This document shows positions 1-6,606 of a stretch of 7,940 bases of DNA, one piece after another. The notes beneath the pieces are model-generated. The model worked only from the letters and a program-made list of their open reading frames with translations, searched no databases and had not been told where the DNA came from. This DNA comes from Deltaproteobacteria bacterium (lineage in GTDB: Bacteria > Desulfobacterota > Dissulfuribacteria > Dissulfuribacterales > UBA3076). A program made the position numbers and the translations under genes. The stretch spans positions 1-7,940 of the forward strand of contig JALTHV010000251.1 of the NCBI GenBank assembly GCA_027004315.1, in the 5' to 3' direction. How positions within the stretch are numbered: position 1 is the stretch's first letter; every line of letters begins with the position of its first letter.

Positions 1-460
1 TTACAATCAGTCTGTCACTGACTCTCTGCATCCTGTCTTCCCAGATAACAGTCTCTTTACTCTTTGCCCCAACTATTGAAATGACCTTATTCGACTCTTT
101 TGCCTTTCTTGCGATTGGATAGACAGCGGCAGTGCCAACACCGCCACCCACGAAGACAATTGTCTCACCTTCAGGTATCTCAGAGGCCTTTCCGAGAGGA
201 CCACTTATATGGGCTATCTCATCGCCTACCTCAAGTCGGCCAAGTTCCATGGTTGATTTGCCAATCTCCAGAAAGACAATGGTGACAGCTCCAGACTCTC
301 TATCCATGTCTGCAATTGTAAGGGGAATCCTCTCTCCCTTATCGTCCACAATCACTATCAAAAACTGTCCAGGTTTGGCCTTTCTTGTAATCAGTGGTGC
401 ATCTACAACAAACTCGTTTATGCCCGGAGCAAGCTCAACTTTTTCTAAAATCTTTGCCAT
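1..460 (-). CDS. NfnA/SudB-like FAD/NAD(P)-binding electron-transfer subunit (3' part beyond the window)
   Basis: Only the first 153 residues lie in the window; the gene continues past position 1. The protein has the ferredoxin-NADP reductase fold of the small subunit of NADH-dependent ferredoxin:NADP oxidoreductase (NfnA) and sulfide dehydrogenase (SudB), which also resembles the dihydroorotate dehydrogenase electron-transfer subunit PyrK. Visible motifs are the N-terminal beta-barrel start MAKILEKVELAPG, a PGQF turn near residue 33, the FAD-binding RIPLTIAD near residues 46-53, GPLGK near 88-92 and the nucleotide-binding stretch VFVGGGVGTAAVYPIARK near 104-121. The C-terminal part, which in this family carries the [2Fe-2S] cysteines, is off the edge. 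The ATG directly follows the TGA of the upstream flavoprotein gene (TGAATG), with GGGGTGA as ribosome site, so the two are translationally coupled and probably form one heterodimer. In known relatives this subunit exchanges electrons with NAD(H). Whether the pair is Nfn- or Sud-like cannot be decided here. Confidence 0.9.
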   Translation of the reverse strand, partial: MAKILEKVELAPGINEFVVDAPLITRKAKPGQFLIVIVDDKGERIPLTIADMDRESGAVTIVFLEIGKSTMELGRLEVGDEIAHISGPLGKASEIPEGETIVFVGGGVGTAAVYPIARKAKESNKVISIVGAKSKETVIWEDRMQRVSDRLIV

Positions 461-1624
461 TCAATCACCCCTTAGAAACGTATCTATAGCCTCTGCAGCC
501 CTCTTACCTGCCCCCATGGCCGCTATGACAGTCGCAGCTCCACTTATCACATCTCCACCGGCAAAAACGCCTTTTTTACTCGTCCTTCCCATACTGTCAG
601 CAATAATGATGCCCCTTCTGTCATCACAGACAAGGCCCTCTGTTGTGCGCATCACAAGAGGATTTGGCCTCTGGCCTATGGCTATCACGACCTGGTCAAC
701 ATCTATATTGAAGTTGCTTCCCTCTATAGGTACAGGCCTCCTCCTTCCACTCTCATCAGGCTCTCCAAGCTCCATCTTGATACACTCTATCCCATCGACC
801 TTTTCCTCTCCCATGAAGCGGACCGGTTGCGTAAGAGTCATAAGCTCAATATTTTCTTCTTTAGCCCGCTCTATCTCTTCATCTCTTGCGGGCATCTCCT
901 TCTCACTCCTTCTATAGACGATGGAAACCTCTTCAGCACCAAGCCTGAGGGCACACCTTGCAGAATCCATGGCAACGTTTCCTCCACCTATCACTACAAC
1001 CCGCTTTCCTACCTTGATAGGTGTATCGTAATCAGGAAAGGCATAGGCCTTCATCAGGTTGATTCTTATGAGGAATTCGTTTGCAGAATAGACCCCACTT
1101 AAGTCTTCACCTGGAATACCCAATAGAAGTGGTAGACCCGCCCCAGTACCGAGAAAGACTGCATCATAGTCTTCCAGTAGATCATCAATCGTCATGGTCT
1201 TACCCACAACGACATCGGTCATCACCTTGACTCCAAGCCTCTTTATGGACTCTATCTCCGTCTCCACTATCCGCTTTGGGAGCCTAAACTCCGGGATACC
1301 ATAGACAAGGACGCCTCCTGGCCGATGAAGAGTCTCAAGGATTGTGACTTCATGTCCTCTCTTTGCCAGTTCTATAGCAACTGTCAGACCTGATGGACCA
1401 GAACCAACAACGGCCACCTTCTTTCCTGTAGGTTCAGCCCTCTCAGGGGCCTTTCCCCCATTCTCAATCTCCCAGTCTGCAACAAAGCGCTCAAGCCTGC
1501 CTATGGCTACAGGCTCACCACCACGCTTACACTTCGTTTCATCCTTTATGGGCCTGAAATTCCTCCATGACCCGGTCTTAATTGCCAACGTTGTCCCTGG
1601 CTCAGTAATGCCTCCTGGTATCAT
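461..1624 (-). CDS. GltD/NfnB-like FAD/NADPH oxidoreductase with a PorD-derived N-terminus
   Basis: This 387-residue flavoprotein belongs to the glutamate synthase small subunit/NfnB/SudA family. Two dinucleotide folds are clear: VAVVGSGPSG (residues 70-79) for FAD and VVVIGGGNVAMDSARCALR (about 208-226) followed by YRRSEKEMPAR for NADP(H). The closing FAD motif GVFAGGDVISGAATVIAAMG lies near 352-371. The N-terminus is unusual. Family members normally carry about 100 more residues there, with cysteines for two [4Fe-4S] clusters. Here residues 4-32 (TEPGTTLAIKTGSWRNFRP and on to Cys32) match instead the start of the pyruvate:ferredoxin oxidoreductase delta subunit PorD, and the GltD match begins at CKRGGEPVAIGRLERFVAD (32-50). 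The ferredoxin clusters of both parents are therefore absent. The ATG overlaps the porG stop by 4 bp (ATGA) and the gene is followed at once by the NfnA-like subunit. It may be a real fusion, the scar of a deletion, or an assembly join. The core fold call is firm; the physiological reaction is not. Confidence 0.88.
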   Translation of the reverse strand: MIPGGITEPGTTLAIKTGSWRNFRPIKDETKCKRGGEPVAIGRLERFVADWEIENGGKAPERAEPTGKKVAVVGSGPSGLTVAIELAKRGHEVTILETLHRPGGVLVYGIPEFRLPKRIVETEIESIKRLGVKVMTDVVVGKTMTIDDLLEDYDAVFLGTGAGLPLLLGIPGEDLSGVYSANEFLIRINLMKAYAFPDYDTPIKVGKRVVVIGGGNVAMDSARCALRLGAEEVSIVYRRSEKEMPARDEEIERAKEENIELMTLTQPVRFMGEEKVDGIECIKMELGEPDESGRRRPVPIEGSNFNIDVDQVVIAIGQRPNPLVMRTTEGLVCDDRRGIIIADSMGRTSKKGVFAGGDVISGAATVIAAMGAGKRAAEAIDTFLRGD

Positions 1625-2154
1625 ATCGGCAACTCCTCAAAGGCCTTTTTGACTGCGGTGATGTTTTTCTCGCCGAGTTCCCCCTTAAACCTCATGCCGA
1701 CAACCTCCACAATAGAATTTAGTGAAACTATACCCAGTTTAGCTAGCGACCCAAGCATGACACTATTTACTATTGGTCTTCCAAGCGTCTCCAGTGCAAG
1801 CCGGGTTGCATCGACAGTCTTGACAACAACCCCATCAAGCTTGAAATTCTCTGGTGGCCTTGCAGAATTTATCAGGACAATTCCATCTTTCTTGATCCCG
1901 GCAGTGACATCAACATCTGGGATAAGCGTTGCATCCTGAATAACTACTATGTTCGGCTCATAGATCTGGCATCTTAACCTTATTAACCTCTCGTCGATTC
2001 TACAGAAAGCCTGAACCGGAGCGCCCCTTCGTTCCACCCCGAAAATTGGGAAGGCCTGGCTGTATTTTCCATCCTTAAATGCTGCAATTGCCAAGATCTC
2101 CGCTGCGGTAACACTTCCTTGACCACCCCTTCCATGAAACCTTATTTCCAACAT
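1621..2154 (-). CDS. porG: 2-oxoacid (pyruvate-type):ferredoxin oxidoreductase, gamma subunit
   Basis: The 177-residue product is a full-length gamma subunit of the pyruvate/ketoisovalerate:ferredoxin oxidoreductase family, which converts 2-oxoacids plus CoA to acyl-CoA and CO2 with reduction of ferredoxin in the cytoplasm. The family opening MLEIRFHGRGGQGSVTAAEI is intact, with the glycine-rich RGGQG loop at residues 9-13; FGVERRGAPVQAF follows near 39-51 and NSVMLG near 131-136. The start has an AGAGG ribosome site 7-8 nt upstream. It is the first gene of an operon and overlaps the next gene by 4 bp. In four-subunit enzymes porG is normally followed by porD, porA and porB. Here only the first 32 codons of a porD-like gene remain, fused to a flavoprotein gene, so this subunit has no catalytic partner in view. 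Substrate (pyruvate or another 2-oxoacid) cannot be fixed from the gamma subunit. Confidence 0.9.
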   Translation of the reverse strand: MLEIRFHGRGGQGSVTAAEILAIAAFKDGKYSQAFPIFGVERRGAPVQAFCRIDERLIRLRCQIYEPNIVVIQDATLIPDVDVTAGIKKDGIVLINSARPPENFKLDGVVVKTVDATRLALETLGRPIVNSVMLGSLAKLGIVSLNSIVEVVGMRFKGELGEKNITAVKKAFEELPI

Positions 2155-2189
2155 AGCAAGCCTCTAAACTAAGCTACAATCAAAACGGT

Positions 2190-2218
2190 AAAATATAGAC
2201 ATTCTCTGTAACTTTCAA
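2190..2218 (-). promoter_or_regulatory. Possible second, proximal sigma-70 promoter for porG
   Basis: On the minus strand TTGAAA (2218-2213, 5 of 6 to consensus) is followed after 17 nt by TATTTT (2195-2190, 4 of 6), or after 15 nt by TATATT (5 of 6). It lies about 35 nt before the porG start and downstream of the leader hairpin, so it would give a transcript lacking the hairpin. It is weaker than the promoter at 2341-2370 and is a pattern match only. Confidence 0.3.
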
Positions 2219-2250
2219 CGAGTACGAACATCTAGATAGTTTCATTATCG

Positions 2251-2289
2251 AAAAATGGGACTAAAAGGAATTTCTTCTAAAAAGTCCCA
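2251..2289 (-). terminator. Terminator-like hairpin in the porG leader (possible attenuator)
   Basis: Read on the minus strand, TGGGACT (2289-2283) and AGTCCCA (2262-2256) form a perfect 7-bp stem around a 20-nt AT-rich loop, followed directly by TTTTT (2255-2251). The hairpin starts about 45 nt after the transcription start predicted from the promoter at 2341-2370 and about 100 nt before the porG start. It could therefore attenuate the operon, or simply stop read-through from the upstream cluster. A smaller hairpin (ATCTAA/TTAGAT, about 2311-2290) stands just before it. No known riboswitch class was recognised. Confidence 0.45.
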
Positions 2290-2340
2290 ATCTAATTTGT
2301 ATTTTTTAGATCCAAAAACCTCTATCTTAATAGAAACTAC

Positions 2341-2370
2341 ATTCTAGCCTAAAGTCAATCCCAATGTCAA
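2341..2370 (-). promoter_or_regulatory. Strong sigma-70 promoter of the porG operon
   Basis: On the minus strand a perfect -35 TTGACA (2370-2365) and a -10 TAGAAT (2346-2341, 5 of 6) are separated by 18 nt. The predicted start near 2334 gives a leader of about 180 nt before porG. This is the best sigma-70 match seen in the window. Confidence 0.6.
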
Positions 2371-2616
2371 GAGCAAAAAATAGTCCTGGATATTTCATAT
2401 AAGCGCGAGTGAATTTTGTGATGCAGCATAGGAGGTCCTTTTGAGCGTTCAGCAGCAGGCTGTGGCAGTCTTTTCTTAAGCTATGGGTAGTACTATAGCC
2501 AGGTCAGGGACGGCAACAGCGCAAATAATTGTTGGGGTATAAAATCTGAGGACTAATTATTCTTGTTGTAGGGCTTATCCTGACACAGACAGTAGTTATA
2601 CAGATAAGGAATAACG
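2371..2616. other. Intergenic stretch without a recognisable gene
   Basis: Between the HEAT-repeat gene stop and the porG promoter I see no coding frame with a plausible start and ribosome site. There are weak inverted repeats only: GCTAT/ATAGC (2480-2484 and 2495-2499) and AATAATT/AATTATT (2524-2530 and 2555-2561). Neither has the GC-rich stem plus U tract of an intrinsic terminator for the upstream operon. Confidence 0.5.
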
Positions 2617-3222
2617 TCAATGACTGATCCTGTCTCCGAGTATCTTCAACGCACGGGCAGATAGTTCCCTGGATGATGGGTCGTCATCCTCCAGATATGG
2701 ACGAATGTATCTGGCGGTATCTAGTTCTATCAACAGATCGGGATGCACCTGGGCCAGACGGCATATACCCCAGAGCACCCCCTTCCTGAGAGGTCCATAT
2801 TCGAGAAGATTCCCATCTTCCCGAATATAAGAGACCAGTATGTGTGCATATTCTTCTGCAATGCCTGGATGGCAGGCCATTGCCTCTGCCATTGCCTCAG
2901 GGACTCCCCAGCCTATGCCCCCGGATTCATCATTCAACATCCACATGAGACGACGCATCACTATCCTTGCCGCCTCCATGTCCTTGTTGGCCAGGTCTGC
3001 TACTATCTGACCAAAGGCACTGATTGCCTTTGACCTGAGTCCTGGATCACTATCATAGAATGCCGAAATGAGAGGATTGATGGCCTTACGTGGAGAAATT
3101 TTCCTGAGCTCCCTGAGGACTTGCTTTAGGTCTTCTGAGCGCAAAAGTTCATGGACCCTGCGGCGAAGGATACGGGGACTCTTCTTTCCCCTGTCTTTGG
3201 CAACATAACCTCTTTTAATCAT
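2617..3222 (-). CDS. HEAT-repeat protein, DVU0298-type
   Basis: The 201-residue product is basic at the N-terminus (MIKRGYVAKDRGKKSPR) and otherwise all-helical. It contains degenerate HEAT repeats: helices near 31-42, then KAINPLISAFYDSDPGLRSK (46-65) leading into AISAFGQI, a central EAARIVMRRLMWMLNDESGG and GWGVPEAMAEAMACHPG, and a last repeat RPYLEDDDPSSRELSARALK. The conserved run with GIGWGVPEAMAE resembles the family annotated DVU0298 in sulfate reducers, whose function is unknown; I make this link from memory. HEAT repeats usually bind proteins, so a scaffold or maturation role for a neighbouring redox protein is possible but only inferred. There is no signal peptide and no cysteine cluster. 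It lies 40 bp after desulfoferrodoxin and is the last gene of the cluster. The ribosome site (GAAGAGAT) is weak, consistent with coupling to the gene before it. Confidence 0.8.
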   Translation of the reverse strand: MIKRGYVAKDRGKKSPRILRRRVHELLRSEDLKQVLRELRKISPRKAINPLISAFYDSDPGLRSKAISAFGQIVADLANKDMEAARIVMRRLMWMLNDESGGIGWGVPEAMAEAMACHPGIAEEYAHILVSYIREDGNLLEYGPLRKGVLWGICRLAQVHPDLLIELDTARYIRPYLEDDDPSSRELSARALKILGDRISH

Positions 3223-3262
3223 ATCTCTTCACCACAAGGCCACAAGGAATCAGAGTTTCTCT

Positions 3263-3637
3263 TTAGCCCTTCCACAGGCCATGGATGTTACAGTATGCCC
3301 TGGCAGTAATCTGGTCGGCCTCGATTGAGAAAAGTGCCTCCGGGGCATCACCTGGATTCAAAAACTGCCTGTAGGCCTTACCGTCAGCGATCAACTCGAT
3401 CCACTCGATATAGTGCTTTTCTTCCATTGGGTGGAGGACACTCCCCACCTTTACCCTGAAGCCACCATCTACCTTTTCTACTACAGGTATGTGCTTCTCT
3501 CTTGCTGCATCAACCGTGTTCTCTGTCATAAGCTTCATGGGCTGGCCACAACAGACCAGCTCTCCAATACCTGCGTGGACCATCTCGACCATGTTGCCGC
3601 AGACCTCACACTTGTAAACTTCCAGTCTTTTTGTCAT
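3263..3637 (-). CDS. dfx: Desulfoferrodoxin (two-iron superoxide reductase)
   Basis: This 124-residue cytoplasmic protein reduces superoxide to hydrogen peroxide without making oxygen, using electrons usually from rubredoxin. Both metal sites are complete. Centre I, the desulforedoxin FeS4 site, has Cys10, Cys13, Cys29 and Cys30 (YKCEVCG and LVCCGQPM). Centre II, the catalytic Fe(His)4Cys site, has His49, His69, His75, Cys116 and His119, with Glu47 and Lys48 of EKHIP as the active-site pair. These positions agree with the standard numbering of Desulfovibrio/Desulfarculus desulfoferrodoxins. An AGGAG ribosome site lies 8 nt before the ATG. The gene follows the five-heme cytochrome by 30 bp and precedes the HEAT-repeat gene by 40 bp, so it is probably co-transcribed with both. 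No rubredoxin gene is in view. A tandem CCACAAGG CCACAAGG occurs just after the gene (3232-3247). Confidence 0.97.
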   Translation of the reverse strand: MTKRLEVYKCEVCGNMVEMVHAGIGELVCCGQPMKLMTENTVDAAREKHIPVVEKVDGGFRVKVGSVLHPMEEKHYIEWIELIADGKAYRQFLNPGDAPEALFSIEADQITARAYCNIHGLWKG

Positions 3638-3667
3638 TTTTCAATCTCCTATGGGTTTAGATAGATG

Positions 3668-5011
3668 TTATTTTTTGACCTCCAGTGTCAATTTTGTAGT
3701 ATTGACCAGAATCGGGGCGTATTCACTTGCGGGCAGCCTGAGAAATTTGCCTACAGAGCTTGGCACCTCACTGTAAAATAGACTGGCCTTAATGCTTAGC
3801 GGCCCTGGGGCAATATCTCTTGGTACAGCCCATGTATAGTTCTCGATCTTGGTCTCCCTGGGAGCGATCCGGTAGTCAACCAAGGTGTTGTCTACAGTGT
3901 ACCACTGGCAGATAGTCATACGGCCCTTTGGATCAAAGAATGGGTGACGGAAGATCCTGGCACCATCAGGGCAATTGCCGTCGCGTTTCACACCTTTGAA
4001 TCCCTTGATTCCCATAATTTCCCCCATGGCCTGATATGCCATTGCACTGGAATCGGCAATGGTATACTTCTCTCCCTTGAATCCCTTGCGATCTACCGGG
4101 ATCGAGTATTTCTTACCACTGGCATCAGTGGCCCAGACTTCCAGCCAGAGCATACGCTCTTCAGTAGAGCCTGAAGGGATGTAATGCCCTACCTTGCCAT
4201 TAAAGAGCTCCGCACGCAGATTCAGCATAGAGCCAGGAGAGATATTCGCCTTTTTTGCATAGAGTGCCAGGTCAACAGCACCGGCAAGCTTACTTGCGAA
4301 GTGGGAACCATGGAAGACATGGTGGGCCATATCGGCCCTCATTTTCCCTCCTATGCCCGGCTTCCCTGGTGCACGATACATGTGGCAGTCCTGGCACGTT
4401 GTGCCTTCCTTTGAATAGGGTCCAGCCTTCCATTCTCTGTAAGTGGCCTTGACCCAGGCACCATAAGGGCTCTGCTCATCATGGCAGGTGGCACAGAATT
4501 CCGGGCTCTTGATAAACTTGGAGTATCTCACCCCGTGGGCAGGAGACCTTGCATCCCTCCTTGGTCCTTGCTTTACCCTGCCTGGCTTGATGATAAAGCT
4601 GAAATTGAAGGGTACTTTTTTGGTACTCCCGGTTATGTTGTGACAGACCTCACAGCTCACGCCTTCATTGGCCCTGGTCTTGGCCGAAGCAGGCCCTGGG
4701 GGGATATCTCCACTCAAAAAACTGATAGGGCTATGGCAGGCAATACACCCGGCCTTGACACCTGAGACCTTCTTGAGTCTCAAGGCATGGGGAAGGGCCA
4801 GCTTGAAGTACTCGACCTGATCCCATCCATGGGTAAAACACTGTGCCATCAGGCTCTGCCGCCACTCCTGATAGATCTCCCTGTGACAGACACCGCACCT
4901 CTTGGGTCGTTTGAAGTCTTTGTATTGGAAGCTGCCCATCTCTGCACAGTTTCCAATAAGTGGGGACAAGACAAAGAGAATTACCAGAAAGATTGCCTCT
5001 CCATTTTTCAT
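3668..5011 (-). CDS. Periplasmic five-heme cytochrome c, c554-type heme domain plus C-terminal beta domain
   Basis: The 447-residue product has a Sec signal peptide (hydrophobic residues 6-19, likely cleavage after NCA at 21-23) and five CXXCH heme sites starting at residues 39 (CGVCH), 89 (CIACH), 120 (CEVCH), 173 (CATCH) and 206 (CQDCH). The histidine-rich HHVFHGSH (230-237) could supply distal ligands. The first motif with its following EIYQEW resembles the cytochrome c554 domain. Residues 240-447 carry no heme motif. They contain GHYIPSGSTEERMLWLEVW, a pattern seen in the C-terminal part of c554-type multiheme proteins, and look beta-rich. Cys22 is not in a good lipobox because Asn precedes it. 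The gene lies downstream of the HAO-family cytochrome and could shuttle electrons to or from it, as c554 does for HAO in ammonia oxidisers; this is inference. The start has AGGAG 9 nt upstream. The large heme-free half could be a binding or catalytic module of unknown function. Confidence 0.88.
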   Translation of the reverse strand: MKNGEAIFLVILFVLSPLIGNCAEMGSFQYKDFKRPKRCGVCHREIYQEWRQSLMAQCFTHGWDQVEYFKLALPHALRLKKVSGVKAGCIACHSPISFLSGDIPPGPASAKTRANEGVSCEVCHNITGSTKKVPFNFSFIIKPGRVKQGPRRDARSPAHGVRYSKFIKSPEFCATCHDEQSPYGAWVKATYREWKAGPYSKEGTTCQDCHMYRAPGKPGIGGKMRADMAHHVFHGSHFASKLAGAVDLALYAKKANISPGSMLNLRAELFNGKVGHYIPSGSTEERMLWLEVWATDASGKKYSIPVDRKGFKGEKYTIADSSAMAYQAMGEIMGIKGFKGVKRDGNCPDGARIFRHPFFDPKGRMTICQWYTVDNTLVDYRIAPRETKIENYTWAVPRDIAPGPLSIKASLFYSEVPSSVGKFLRLPASEYAPILVNTTKLTLEVKK

Positions 5012-5060
5012 AATGCCTCTCTCCTATATCCTATTAAGAGAGCGCCAAAGGGTAGATGCT

Positions 5061-5197
5061 CACATTCCTCCCCGGCAGCGCTGGCCTTCTTCAGAGTTTC
5101 AGGAGCATCGCTTGATGCACAAGATCAAGGCACTTGCCCATTAATCCACACTGAAACCCTTCAAAAGGCCAGCACTAGCCGGGGGCGTTAACGGTTA
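5061..5197 (-). repeat. Palindromic intergenic repeat, copy A (core inverted relative to copy B)
   Basis: The block lies in the gap between the HAO-family and five-heme genes. Its core (5074-5170) is an imperfect palindrome: the arms at 5071-5102 and 5151-5185 pair over about 30 bp with one bulge and a few mismatches (CCCCGGC outermost, GCTGGCC and TTTCAG inside). Read on the minus strand the loop holds GGCA-AG-TGCC and TTGAT-CTTGTGC-ATCAA. The reverse complement of 5074-5170 aligns with 6621-6716 at about 84 of 98 columns by hand. In contrast the outer flanks, CACATTCCTCCCC on the left and CGTTAACGGTTA on the right, match those of copy B in the same orientation. It is transcribed if the cluster is one operon. 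No transposase or U tract is associated. It could be a miniature element or an mRNA-processing structure. Confidence 0.75.
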
Positions 5198-5229
5198 CGC
5201 CAAAGGCGCCCTATTCCCATCTATTCTGT

Positions 5230-6528
5230 CTATTTCTCTATCTTTGCCGTGGCCCTCATGGTCTTAGCAAGTTCCTTTATCTCACCAAGGTCCTTAGTCA
5301 TCATGGCCCAGCCATACCAGTATGCATAGTCAGGATTGAGATGAAAAATGCCCTGGTAAGTCCGCATACGATGCTTCATATACATCTGGAACAAGACCTG
5401 ATCTATATGAGACATATGCTCCATATTTCCGCCCCCGGTCCTCATAAAATAGAGAAAGTCAGGATAGGCAAAGGCATAGTTTTTAGGCTTCTTGATGATG
5501 CCATCTCTATAGAGGCCAGCGACAATGTTTATCCCCTCTGCCATCAATCTATCTGCCTTCCTCAGCATAGAATCGCCATAGGCCAGTTGCCTTTTTGCAT
5601 AGCTCTCTGAGTGGCACCTACTACAGGTCTTGATCATCTTCTCCCTCTGAGTTTTCCATGCAGCATCAGTCAAACGGACCATGTCCACGGACTTTATTAC
5701 ATCAAGGCGTGCAGTCGGTTTTCCTGTCACAGGATTCAAGACACCAAGGGCCTTGAGGATGGTTACCCTGTCAGCGGCCCACTGTTTGTCTTTAGGAAGG
5801 GGCAGTCTTACTCCAATAAATCCCCATGCAGTCTTGTTGTCATGGTTTCCATTAGGCATATGACAGAACTGACATGTGGGGGCCTGAGCATTTTTGGGCA
5901 GCTCGCCCTTTTCCTTTATGAGGTAACGGGTACCGTGCTTTGAGCTCTCCCAGGTTTCCCACTGAGGATGGTCATAACCCATATGACAGCGCTGGCATGT
6001 CCTTGGATCAAGGGCCTCTTTCTTGGAAAAGCTGTGCCTGGTATGGCACTCGTCACATGCATTGTTCTGGTAACGATAGCCTCTCTTATGTAAATCCATC
6101 CTCTCTGCCTTGGTCTTGACCCCAACATTATGGCATCCCCCACAGCCTTTGCCGCCTTCCATCAACTCATCAGGCTCGACATGAGTAATAGGAAGGGCAT
6201 TCAAGGCCTTCCAGGCAAAGTGGTGCTTGCCTTTCATGAACTGATTAAACTGTTTTTCATGGCATTGAGCACAGACATGTTCATCAGGCAAAATGGCCTT
6301 CTTGAAATCTCTGGCATTTGTGTGGTTCTCGCCGTGACATACCGAACAGGTCACTCCTTCCTTACTGTGCCTGCTAGACTCCCAGTCAAGTACCAGCCCA
6401 GGAGAAACTTTCTTGTGACAGGTAATACAGGCCTCTTCAGCCCCGATTGCCAAGCCACTAAAACAGAAACCAGTAAAACAGAAAATGGCAATCAATCCCC
6501 CCAATACAATGAATCGCGTTTTATTCAT
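5230..6528 (-). CDS. Octaheme cytochrome c of the hydroxylamine oxidoreductase (HAO) family
   Basis: The 432-residue product has a Sec signal (hydrophobic 7-29, likely cleavage after AIGA at 30) and exactly eight CXXCH motifs, starting at residues 34, 61, 86, 129, 158, 178, 219 and 302. There is no CXXCK, which argues against the NrfA/octaheme nitrite reductase families. HAO-type landmarks are SKHG (197-200) before heme 7, TCQFCHMPNGNHDN with TAWGF after it, heme 8 at CSRCH, and a helical C-terminal tail with HLNPDYAYWYGW (396-407). Bacteria that do not oxidise ammonia have HAO-family proteins, such as Campylobacter HaoA, that lack the tyrosine-heme P460 cross-link and act as reductases of nitrite or hydroxylamine; a reductive role fits this anaerobic context. 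I cannot place the cross-linking tyrosine without an alignment. The ribosome site is strong: AGGAGG 7-8 nt before the ATG. The product should work in the periplasm with the five-heme cytochrome encoded next. Confidence 0.88.
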   Translation of the reverse strand: MNKTRFIVLGGLIAIFCFTGFCFSGLAIGAEEACITCHKKVSPGLVLDWESSRHSKEGVTCSVCHGENHTNARDFKKAILPDEHVCAQCHEKQFNQFMKGKHHFAWKALNALPITHVEPDELMEGGKGCGGCHNVGVKTKAERMDLHKRGYRYQNNACDECHTRHSFSKKEALDPRTCQRCHMGYDHPQWETWESSKHGTRYLIKEKGELPKNAQAPTCQFCHMPNGNHDNKTAWGFIGVRLPLPKDKQWAADRVTILKALGVLNPVTGKPTARLDVIKSVDMVRLTDAAWKTQREKMIKTCSRCHSESYAKRQLAYGDSMLRKADRLMAEGINIVAGLYRDGIIKKPKNYAFAYPDFLYFMRTGGGNMEHMSHIDQVLFQMYMKHRMRTYQGIFHLNPDYAYWYGWAMMTKDLGEIKELAKTMRATAKIEK

Positions 6529-6606
6529 GACAATACCTCCTCTGTTAAATGCTGCAGTTAAGGCAGCAATCTAAAATATCTTCCCCATACTTCCACCGTA
6601 ACTGTT

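Noticed and set aside
132..917. Long plus-strand reading frame opposite the NfnA- and NfnB-like genes
   Set aside because: Its translation is low-complexity Ser/Ile/Leu-rich, typical of the antisense of a real gene, and the minus-strand proteins carry clear family motifs.
2237..2339. A long-range TAGTTTC/GAAACTA stem closing the porG leader as a riboswitch P1
   Set aside because: With the predicted transcription start near 2334, most of the upstream strand would not be in the RNA.
4943..5011. The five-heme cytochrome as a lipoprotein with Cys22 as lipidated residue
   Set aside because: The residue before the cysteine is Asn (LIGNC), which does not fit the lipobox; ordinary signal peptidase cleavage is more likely.
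5061..5197. Repeat copy A as a rho-independent terminator after the HAO-family gene
   Set aside because: The stem is long and GC-rich at its base, but there is no U tract on either side, and the sequence and loop are conserved in a second copy.
5230..6528. Octaheme protein as an NrfA-like or octaheme nitrite reductase
   Set aside because: All eight heme sites are CXXCH with no CXXCK catalytic site, and the motifs around hemes 7-8 and the C-terminal tail are HAO-like.
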